From: TMED8 sp964468005
Lineage (GTDB): Bacteria; Pseudomonadota; Alphaproteobacteria; Rhodospirillales; Casp-alpha2
NCBI GenBank assembly: GCA_964468005.1
Contig: CAYXUT010000203.1
Location: 1 to 5,165 of the forward strand
Direction: 5' to 3'
DNA length: 5,165 nt
This document shows positions 1-5,165 of the stretch, piece after piece (the stretch's first letter is position 1; each line of letters begins with the position of its first letter). The translations under genes and the position numbers were made by a program. The notes under the pieces are model-generated. The model saw nothing but the letters and a program-made list of their open reading frames with translations. It searched no databases and had not been told where the DNA came from.

Positions 1-407
1 ATTTTCAACAAGGCTTTCCACACCATGACTTGAAACCGAGAGCCGCGGAGGAACATCGAGGGCGGCGTATTCTCATGCTGTGCCGAGTTCGCATGCGGAA
101 AAACCTCCCTTAGAAACTTCGCGTGGATTTATTATTTTCGGTCCAAACCGCGTTTTCCCATCCGTCGCTCTTTTCTGCCAGAAAAATATCTCGATCCTTT
201 TTATCCATGAACGAAACACCGGCTTCGCAGCAGCCCATCATCTTACAGGCAACGGTTTTTGCTGTTCGTCTATTTGATAAGTTTGGGCAATCCGTGTAAC
301 TGTAAGCGCGCGGAAATGACGCGAGAATGTGCTCAGCGGCATTGATAAGATCAAAACGGCGGTGGCTTGCTGGGAGCTGGCCAATGCCCAACTGGGAGGA
401 AAAATTT
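1..407. other. Upstream leader with no convincing gene
   Basis: These 407 bases precede the binding protein gene and hold no coding region I can support. The reading frames on both strands give short, low-complexity or unrecognisable peptides. Bases 1-33 could be the last codons of an upstream gene (reading IFNKAFHTMT then TGA), but ten residues are not enough to identify it. The region should hold the operon promoter. The best sigma-70-like candidate I can find is TTGATA at 274-279 with a poor -10 near 296-302 (GTAACT or TAACTG, 16-17 base spacing), which is too weak to call as a promoter. Around 304-320 there is a GC-rich stretch with two CGCG copies. A 30-codon open frame at 207-299 lies in the same frame as the downstream gene but has no ribosome binding site. 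No riboswitch or tRNA fold was recognised by eye. Confidence 0.6.
394..400 (+). promoter_or_regulatory. Ribosome binding site of the binding protein gene
   Basis: GGGAGGA ends 7 bases before the ATG at 408 and is a near-ideal Shine-Dalgarno sequence. It settles the start. The open frame extends upstream to an ATG at 327, but the 27 extra residues from that start would put a charged, non-signal-like sequence in front of the Tat signal, and that ATG has no ribosome binding site. Confidence 0.85.
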
Positions 408-1619
408 ATGGGGAATAAAACTCAATCAAATTATGTCTCCAGGCGTTCGGTGATTGGCATTCTCGGCGCCGGCGCAGGTATCGTTGCAGCAGGAACAGTG
501 CTGCCGACCAAATTTGCCATCGGCGCCAAGGCGAAGATTAAGATCGGAACACTATTGCCTTATTCCGGCACCTATACTTGGCTCGGCAATTCTATCACCA
601 ACTCCTTGGAACTGTTGTTCGCGCAAGCCGGCGGCAAGCTCGGCGGGCGTGAGATTAATCTGATCAAGGTCGATAGCGAAGCCAAGCCGCCAAAGGCTGC
701 TGAGCTAACTAACAAGCTGATCAACCAGGAAAAAGTCGACTTCGTCGTTGGCCCGGTACATTCGGGCGTTGCCATGGCGATGGCCAAGATCGCGCGCGAA
801 GAAGGCACCATGACAGTTGTTCCCAATGCTGGCGCCAACCAGGTGACGGGTCCATTGTGTTCGCCCAATATTTTTCGCACTTCGTTCTCCAACTGGCAAC
901 CAGGCCACCCCATGGGCAAGGTGCTTTTGGAAGAAGGCAAGAAGAACGTGGTTCTATGCTATTGGGGCTATGGCGCGGGCAAGCAGTCTGCCGGTGGGTT
1001 TAAGGATTCCTTCGTTGCTGGTGGCGGCAACGTGATCAAGGAAATCGCCGTACCGTTTCCGAAAGTGGAGTTCCAGGCCGCCTTAACTGAGATTGCGTCG
1101 ATCAAGCCCGATGCCGTCTATGTGTTTTTTGCTGGCGGCGGCGCGGTCAAATTCGTTAAGGATTGGGCGGCGGCTGGTCTCAAAGACAAGATCGAACTGG
1201 TTGGTCCCGGCTTCCTGACGGAAGGCGTCACCAAGGCACAGGGCGCGGCGGCGGAAGGCATTCGCACTACGCTGCATTATGCTGATACCTTGGATAATCC
1301 GGCCAACCGTGCCTATCGGGCCGCCTACAAGAAGGCCTATGGTAAGGAAGCTGACGTCTATGGCGTTCAGGGCTTTGACGCGGGCCAGTTAATCAAGGCC
1401 GGTCTTGATGCTGTTGGCGGCGAAATGGGCGCTCGCAAAGAGATGGTCGCGGCCATGGAAAACGCGGTCATCGATTCGCCGCGCGGCCAATGGGTGCTTT
1501 CGTCGGCCCACAATCCGGTGCAGAACTTCTATCTCCGCCAGGTTAGGAATGGCGTTAACGAGGTTGTTCGGGTGGCCATGGAAAACCTTGCCGATCCAGC
1601 CAAAGGCTGCCGCGCTTAA
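408..1619 (+). CDS. Tat-exported periplasmic substrate-binding protein of a Liv-type (HAAT family) ABC importer
   Basis: This 403-residue protein is the solute receptor of the importer encoded downstream. It is a type I periplasmic binding protein (Peripla_BP_6/LivK-like) with the usual family length. The N-terminus carries a twin-arginine signal: S11-R12-R13-S14-V15-I16, then a Gly/Ala-rich hydrophobic stretch (17-33) and a likely cleavage site near residues 40-42 (AIGAKA). The mature domain opens with KIKIGTLLPYSGTY (43-56), whose Ser/Gly/Thr loop contacts ligand in this family. Other family landmarks are GPVHSG (115-120), the GPLCSPNIFRTSFSNW region (148-163) and a C-terminal YGVQGFDA segment. 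Cysteines lie at 151, 184 and 401. The start at 408 is fixed by GGGAGGA at 394-400. A hairpin follows the stop codon. Ligand is uncertain: branched-chain amino acids are the family default, but the 148-170 region recalls benzoate-like/aromatic-acid binders. The family call is firm; the substrate is inference. Confidence 0.93.
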   Translation: MGNKTQSNYVSRRSVIGILGAGAGIVAAGTVLPTKFAIGAKAKIKIGTLLPYSGTYTWLGNSITNSLELLFAQAGGKLGGREINLIKVDSEAKPPKAAELTNKLINQEKVDFVVGPVHSGVAMAMAKIAREEGTMTVVPNAGANQVTGPLCSPNIFRTSFSNWQPGHPMGKVLLEEGKKNVVLCYWGYGAGKQSAGGFKDSFVAGGGNVIKEIAVPFPKVEFQAALTEIASIKPDAVYVFFAGGGAVKFVKDWAAAGLKDKIELVGPGFLTEGVTKAQGAAAEGIRTTLHYADTLDNPANRAYRAAYKKAYGKEADVYGVQGFDAGQLIKAGLDAVGGEMGARKEMVAAMENAVIDSPRGQWVLSSAHNPVQNFYLRQVRNGVNEVVRVAMENLADPAKGCRA

Positions 1620-1645
1620 GGCCGGCAATGGATTGATCTGAATTC

Positions 1646-1683
1646 GGCCACGGGTCTCTTGCGCCCGTGGCCATTTATTTTAT
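1646..1683 (+). terminator. Hairpin plus T-rich run between binding protein and permease genes
   Basis: A perfect 9-bp stem, GGCCACGGG (1646-1654) pairing with CCCGTGGCC (1664-1672), encloses a 9-base loop and is followed directly by ATTTATTTTAT (1673-1683). This is the layout of a Rho-independent terminator, though the T run is broken by two A residues, so read-through is likely. It lies 26 bases after the binding protein stop codon and 41 bases before the livH-type start. Such a site commonly gives more transcript of the binding protein than of the membrane components, and the stem may also protect the 3' end of a processed binding protein mRNA. The structure is seen directly; its efficiency and role are inference. 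Confidence 0.7.
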
Positions 1684-1724
1684 GATCCGACAACTTTCAT
1701 ATCTGGATTGTTGAGGTTTAAGGC

Positions 1725-2594
1725 ATGGACTGGCTATTTTTGCTCATCCAAACCTTGAACGGTGTGCAGTACGGCTTGCTGCTATTTCTGATCGCTAGCG
1801 GCCTTAGTATCGTGTTCGGGATCATGGGCGTTATCAATTTGGCGCATGGTTCGTTCTATATGATCGGTGCCTACTTGGCCTTCAGCCTGACCGAACTGAC
1901 CGGCAGCCTTCTTTACGCCATTCTTCTGGGTATCCCCATGACCATGGTGCTTGGGTTCGTGGTCGAAAGATCGTTCATCATCCATTTGTATCACCGCGAC
2001 CATCTGCAACAGGTACTACTGACCTTTGGCTTGATTCTAATCTTTAACGAATTGCAACAAATTATTTGGGGTGGAGATCCAAACAGCGTACCCATGCCGA
2101 CCATGTTGACTGGAGCGATTCCGCTGTCGGATACATTGAGCTATCCCGTCTATCGGCTATTCCTTTCAGGGGTCTGTTTGGTCTTGGCAGGCGCCATGTA
2201 TGTCGTAATCCAACACACTCGGCTTGGTATGCGCATACGAGCCGGTGCCTCCAACCGCGCCATGATTGAGGCGCTCGGTGTCAATATTCGGCTACTCTAT
2301 TCCATCGTGTTTGCCATTGGCGTGGCGCTTGCCGGAACGGCAGGCATGCTGGCGGCTCCCGTGGAGACCGTTTATCCAGGCATGGGAGAGCAGATCTTGA
2401 TTGTTTCCTTTGTCGTTGTCGTTATCGGCGGCATTGGATCGATCCGGGGTGCTTTCATTGGTGCGCTGGCCATTGGTCTGGCAGATGTCTATGGCCAGGT
2501 CTTCCTGCCTGACCTCGCCAGTGTCGCGGTCTACGGGGTTATGGCCGGTGTGCTGCTGTGGCGGCCGACCGGCTTGTTCGGGAGGGGCGCATGA
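1725..2594 (+). CDS. livH: LivH-type inner-membrane permease of the ABC importer
   Basis: This 289-residue hydrophobic protein is one of the two channel subunits of the importer, family BPD_transp_2 (LivH/LivM), at the usual LivH length. It has the LivH hallmark GLSIVFGIMGVINLAHG (26-42) in an early membrane helix. The cytoplasmic coupling region TRLGMRIRAGASN (165-177) followed by EALGVNI (182-188) should contact an ATPase subunit. A conserved late helix reads VVVIGGIGSIRGAFIGAL (231-248), and the C-terminal WRPTGLFGRGA (279-289) is typical of the family. By eye there are about eight hydrophobic segments, the family norm. The ATG at 1725 has GAGG at 1713-1716, 8 bases upstream. The stop codon overlaps the start of the livM-type gene by four bases (ATGA, 2591-2594), so translation is probably coupled. 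The family call is firm; the symbol is by family, and the transported solute need not be leucine. Confidence 0.93.
   Translation: MDWLFLLIQTLNGVQYGLLLFLIASGLSIVFGIMGVINLAHGSFYMIGAYLAFSLTELTGSLLYAILLGIPMTMVLGFVVERSFIIHLYHRDHLQQVLLTFGLILIFNELQQIIWGGDPNSVPMPTMLTGAIPLSDTLSYPVYRLFLSGVCLVLAGAMYVVIQHTRLGMRIRAGASNRAMIEALGVNIRLLYSIVFAIGVALAGTAGMLAAPVETVYPGMGEQILIVSFVVVVIGGIGSIRGAFIGALAIGLADVYGQVFLPDLASVAVYGVMAGVLLWRPTGLFGRGA
2581..2587 (+). promoter_or_regulatory. Ribosome binding site choosing the livM start
   Basis: GGAGGGG lies inside the last codons of the livH-type gene, 3 bases before the ATG at 2591 (5 bases if the core is taken as GGAGG, 2581-2585). It supports that ATG over the in-frame GTG at 2558, which would add 11 polar residues and overlap livH by 37 bases. 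The chosen start gives the same ATGA overlap seen at the other two junctions. Confidence 0.75.
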
Positions 2595-3580
2595 CTGTCG
2601 TGCCTCCCAAGAACGTTCTGTTGGCACTTGTAATCTTTGTCATTGCTCTGGCGTTCGTGCCGTTCAGCGCCGACAAGTATTGGGTTAAGCTGGTCACTCG
2701 GATGTTTGTGCTTGGCATTTTCGCCATGAGCCTGGATTTCATTGTCGGCTATACCGGACTTGTTAGTTTCGGCCATGCGGCGTTCTTCGGTCTTGCCGCC
2801 TACGTGCTGCACTTGGTGTCGCGCGAGGATGAGGCTGTTAATTTGCTCTGGGCCTTGCCGACGTGTTTGCTGGCCAGTGGGTTGGCGGCGGCAGTTATCG
2901 GCGCGCTCAGCGTGCGCACACGCGGTATCTACTTTATCATGGTGACCTTGGCCTTCGCCCAGATGCTGTTCTATTTCTTCCATGATTCCGATATTGCTGG
3001 CGGTTCGGACGGTGCTTTCATTTACATCAAGCCGGTCATCGCAATTGGCAACGTGACGATCCTGGATTTGGATGGGCGCGGCGCGCTTTATTTCTTCAGC
3101 CTTGGTAGTTTGGTGGCGCTTTATGCGTTCTTGGTGATGATCCTGCGCTCACCCTTTGGCCAGGTTGTTCAGGGCATCAAGGTCAATGAGCACCGCATGC
3201 GCGCGCTCGGCTACAACACCTATTACTACAAGCTCGTAAGCTTCATTATCGCTGGTGTGCTTGGCGGTTATGCCGGTTTTTTGTTCGCTTGCATTGACGG
3301 CTTTGTGCCTCCCGAGTTATTGGGCTGGCGTGAGTCCGGTCTGGCTCTGGTGATGGTTATCCTCGGCGGCGTGGGTACGTTGTTTGGCCCGGTGCTCGGC
3401 GCCATGGCGTTGTTGGGTGTCGAGGAATTGTTTCGCGAACGCCATATTTTCGGACCGCTTGCCGACCACTGGCAGATCCTGCTCGGCACCTTCGTTATTG
3501 CCGTGGTGCTGTTCATGAGTAATGGAATTGGCGGGCAATTGCTGCGGTTTAGCCGTGACCAAAAGGCGGGTGAAAAATGA
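2591..3580 (+). CDS. livM: LivM-type inner-membrane permease of the ABC importer
   Basis: This 329-residue protein is the second channel subunit, family BPD_transp_2. It pairs with the LivH-type product in the inner membrane. A first hydrophobic helix spans about residues 9-25. The LivM hallmark follows: FAMSLDFIVGYTGLVSFGHA (44-63). The RTRGIYFIMVTLAFAQM block (109-125) is also typical. The cytoplasmic coupling loop toward the ATPases is GIKVNEHRMRALGYN (195-209). The late helix ALVMVILGGVGTLFGPVLGA (252-271) matches the family. Length is normal for forms lacking the extended N-terminus of E. coli LivM. ATG 2591 is chosen on its GGAGGGG site and the four-base overlap with livH. The stop overlaps the livG-type start by four bases (ATGA, 3577-3580). 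The C-terminus is polar and lysine-rich (SRDQKAGEK), consistent with a cytoplasmic end. No truncation or frameshift is seen. Confidence 0.93.
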   Translation: MTVVPPKNVLLALVIFVIALAFVPFSADKYWVKLVTRMFVLGIFAMSLDFIVGYTGLVSFGHAAFFGLAAYVLHLVSREDEAVNLLWALPTCLLASGLAAAVIGALSVRTRGIYFIMVTLAFAQMLFYFFHDSDIAGGSDGAFIYIKPVIAIGNVTILDLDGRGALYFFSLGSLVALYAFLVMILRSPFGQVVQGIKVNEHRMRALGYNTYYYKLVSFIIAGVLGGYAGFLFACIDGFVPPELLGWRESGLALVMVILGGVGTLFGPVLGAMALLGVEELFRERHIFGPLADHWQILLGTFVIAVVLFMSNGIGGQLLRFSRDQKAGEK

Positions 3581-4344
3581 CCACACCGTTGCTGGCGACG
3601 CGCGAGCTTTCCATCAACTTTGGCGGGTTGCTCGCTGTCCATAATCTCAATCTGGAAGTGGCGATGAGCCAGGTTCATGCCATCATTGGTCCGAATGGTG
3701 CCGGGAAGACGTCTCTGATCAACCTGCTGTCCGGTGATCTCAAGCCAACCCATGGCCAAGTTTTTCACCGTGGCGAGGACATCACCGGCTTTCCTCCATA
3801 CCGCGTTTCCGCGCGCGGTATAGGACGCAGCTATCAGGTCACGAACATTTTTTTGGAATTTACCTGCCGTCAGAACTGTTGGCTGGCGGCACGGGCGCGC
3901 AGGGGGTCGGCCATGCGTTTTGTCATGCCAGCCGAAATTGACAAGGACACTGCCGAGGGCACCGATAGGGCGCTGGCCATGACTAACCTTACAGACTTGG
4001 CGAACATGCCGGCACAGGCGATGAGCTACGGCGAGCAACGGCAGTTAGAAATAGCCATGTTATTAGCACTGGAACCCGAGGTCTTGCTGCTAGATGAGCC
4101 GCTTGCTGGTCTCGGTGGCAATGAATCGCAAGCCGTCATAGACTTGATTCGGCGTCTCGCGCTCGACCATGGCATTGTACTGATCGAGCACGACATGGAT
4201 GCGGTGTTTGCCATAGCTGATAGGCTGACCGTAATGGTCAACGGTGAAATGCTAGAAAGCGGGACACCAGAGATGATCAGAGCAAGCGAGAACGTTCGGC
4301 AAGCCTACCTCGGAGATGAATTGGACCTGGAGACTCGTGCATGA
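3577..4344 (+). CDS. livG: LivG-type ATP-binding subunit of the ABC importer
   Basis: This 255-residue cytoplasmic ATPase powers the importer, forming a heterodimer with the LivF-type product below the permeases. All nucleotide-site motifs are present in order: Walker A GPNGAGKTS (38-46, with K44), Q-loop SYQVTNIF with Q87, ABC signature MSYGEQRQ (149-156), Walker B VLLLDEP (169-175, catalytic E174) and the H-switch LIEHD with H205. The C-terminal EN-VRQAYLG is typical of LivG. Length matches the family. Oddities against the family pattern I remember: Cys97 and Cys101 in FTCRQNC, where LivG usually reads FTVxxNV; AMSQ (29-32) just before the Walker A strand, where a turn with Pro/Gly is usual; and GLGGNES (178-184) in the D-loop region. 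None removes a catalytic residue. It overlaps both neighbours by four bases, and GGCGGG (3565-3570) upstream can serve as its ribosome binding site. Confidence 0.94.
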   Translation: MTTPLLATRELSINFGGLLAVHNLNLEVAMSQVHAIIGPNGAGKTSLINLLSGDLKPTHGQVFHRGEDITGFPPYRVSARGIGRSYQVTNIFLEFTCRQNCWLAARARRGSAMRFVMPAEIDKDTAEGTDRALAMTNLTDLANMPAQAMSYGEQRQLEIAMLLALEPEVLLLDEPLAGLGGNESQAVIDLIRRLALDHGIVLIEHDMDAVFAIADRLTVMVNGEMLESGTPEMIRASENVRQAYLGDELDLETRA

Positions 4345-5057
4345 GTGCTACCAGCGTTATTGTTCTTGAAGAGGTACACGCCTATTACGGTGCTAGTCAC
4401 GTTCTACGCGGCATAAACTTGGCGCTGCCTCAGGGCTCGTGCATGAGTCTGATGGGGCGGAACGGTATGGGCAAGACAACAACGCTTAAGACCATTATGG
4501 GTATCGTCGAGCCGCGGCAGGGGAGCGTCAGCATCAAGGGAGTAAATGGTATTGGCATGGCGCCAAATGTTGTCGCTTCTGCCGGGATTGCCTACGTACC
4601 GGAGGGGCGCGAGATATTTTCTAACCTAACAGTACGCGAAAACCTGTTCGTTGCTGCCAGACCCGGTGTGGACGGAAAAAAGCGTTGGCATCTGGAAAGG
4701 GTGCTGGACCTTTTCCCGCGGCTGGCTGAGCGACTAAACCACTGGGGGAACCATCTTTCAGGTGGTGAACAACAGATGTTGACGATCGGTCGAGCGTTAA
4801 TGACGAATCCCGACGTCTTGCTGTTGGACGAAGTGACAGAAGGCCTGGCGCCACTTATCCGAGATGAAATCTGGTCGGTGATCGAAGCGCTTAAGGCAGA
4901 GGGCATGGCGGCGATTATCGTTGATAAGAACGTCAACAAGCTGTTGGCCCTCGCTGATCAACATCTCATTGTCGTCAAAGGAGAGGTGGTATTTTCCGGT
5001 GACAGCGCACACCTTGCCGCCGAGCCCCGCCTATTGCACCAGCATTTGGGCGTCTAG
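4341..5057 (+). CDS. livF: LivF-type ATP-binding subunit of the ABC importer
   Basis: This 238-residue cytoplasmic ATPase is the partner of the LivG-type subunit, at normal LivF length. Motifs in order: Walker A GRNGMGKTT (39-47, K45), the LivF-type Q-loop region YVPEGREIF (85-93, Glu88 in place of Gln), signature LSGGEQQM (139-146), and Walker B VLLLDEVTEGLAP (159-171, catalytic E164; DEATEGLAP is the commoner wording). At the H-switch the sequence is IIVDKN with Lys196. LivF proteins usually lack His here and carry Gln (VEQN), so only the LivG site has a canonical His. The DKN variant is, as I recall, typical of a non-LivF-proper branch of these ATPases. ATG 4341 overlaps the livG stop (ATGA, 4341-4344), and GGAGA at 4329-4333 is its ribosome binding site. 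It is the last recognisable gene of the operon. Confidence 0.94.
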   Translation: MSATSVIVLEEVHAYYGASHVLRGINLALPQGSCMSLMGRNGMGKTTTLKTIMGIVEPRQGSVSIKGVNGIGMAPNVVASAGIAYVPEGREIFSNLTVRENLFVAARPGVDGKKRWHLERVLDLFPRLAERLNHWGNHLSGGEQQMLTIGRALMTNPDVLLLDEVTEGLAPLIRDEIWSVIEALKAEGMAAIIVDKNVNKLLALADQHLIVVKGEVVFSGDSAHLAAEPRLLHQHLGV

Positions 5058-5165
5058 GCGGTTACGTTTCTGCAGCGGATCGTCGATGCCGTGAGGGTCG
5101 TTATTGCTTAGCTGAGAAAGCTGGTGGGAATCTATGCCTCAATACCGCTAAAGTTCATGGCGACG
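5058..5165. other. Tail after the operon, nothing identified
   Basis: These 108 bases follow the livF-type stop. I see no strong terminator: the best hairpin (about 5078-5093, CGGATC to GATGCCG with a bulge) is short and has no T run after it. GGTGGGA (5123-5129) sits before an ATG at 5134, but that frame stops after five codons. Another open frame runs through the right edge from about 5112 (with a GTG at 5124 and an ATG at 5157), and a minus-strand frame enters from the right edge and stops at 5132-5134. Any of these could be the edge of a neighbouring gene, but the window is too short to tell. Confidence 0.5.

Noticed and set aside
5..94. Minus-strand 29-codon frame with GGAGG (104-108) 9 bases before its ATG, rich in Arg and Cys.
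   Set aside because: The ribosome binding site is good, but the peptide is short, unrecognisable and of biased composition, as expected from GC-rich DNA read on the wrong strand. There is no other support.
80..277. 65-codon plus-strand frame in the leader.
   Set aside because: No ribosome binding site, no family resemblance, and its composition looks like non-coding DNA.
274..302. Possible sigma-70 promoter, TTGATA with GTAACT/TAACTG.
   Set aside because: The -35 is fair but the -10 is poor at any acceptable spacing, so it is not strong enough to annotate.
110..391. 93-codon minus-strand frame across the leader.
   Set aside because: No recognisable domain, no evident ribosome binding site before its start, and it would run against the operon through its likely promoter region.
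370..398. Direct repeat CTGGGAG at 370-376 and 392-398, 22 bases apart, the second copy overlapping the ribosome binding site.
   Set aside because: Seven bases in a G-rich region is near chance, and there is no palindromic operator structure. Noted only as a possible regulator or ribosome standby site.
327..407. N-terminal extension of the binding protein from ATG 327.
   Set aside because: It would bury the Tat signal behind 27 charged and aromatic residues. The ATG at 408 has an excellent ribosome binding site and the expected signal peptide position.
2531..2983. 150-codon minus-strand frame opposite the livH/livM junction.
   Set aside because: Its polar, His/Gln/Arg-rich translation is the usual antisense of a membrane protein gene, not a real product.
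3268..4038. 256-codon minus-strand frame across the livM/livG junction.
   Set aside because: It lies opposite two clear genes with full family motifs, and its translation shows no domain. It is a shadow frame of GC-rich coding DNA.

Overview
The window carries one complete five-gene ABC importer operon of the LivKHMGF type (branched-chain amino acid / HAAT family), all on the + strand: a Tat-exported periplasmic binding protein (408-1619), LivH-type permease (1725-2594), LivM-type permease (2591-3580), LivG-type ATPase (3577-4344) and LivF-type ATPase (4341-5057). The ends hold a gene-free leader (1-407) and a 108-base tail (5058-5165). No RNA gene, mobile element, CRISPR array or regulator gene was seen.

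The organism is probably a Gram-negative proteobacterium, and an alphaproteobacterium is my best guess. The reasons are the twin-arginine signal peptide on a soluble periplasmic binding protein, the moderate-to-high GC with GC-rich third positions, and protein sequences in the style of proteobacterial Liv-type importers. This is inference, because no taxonomic marker gene is present.

The binding protein should capture a small carboxylate-bearing solute in the periplasm and deliver it to the LivH/LivM channel. The LivG/LivF ATPase pair drives transport from the cytoplasmic side. The four membrane and ATPase genes are tightly coupled: each of the three junctions is an ATGA stop/start overlap. 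The binding protein gene is set apart by 105 bases containing a 9-bp GC-rich hairpin followed by a T-rich run. It probably acts as a partial terminator that leaves the binding protein more abundant than the membrane complex.

The substrate is not settled. Liv-type systems move leucine/isoleucine/valine, but also amides, urea and aromatic acids. The binding protein's wording around residues 148-170 recalls, from memory, relatives annotated as benzoate-like or aromatic-acid binders rather than E. coli LivK. I found no evidence of a new biological system. The points worth a second look are substrate identity, the inter-gene hairpin, the unexplained long leader and some non-consensus residues in the two ATPases.
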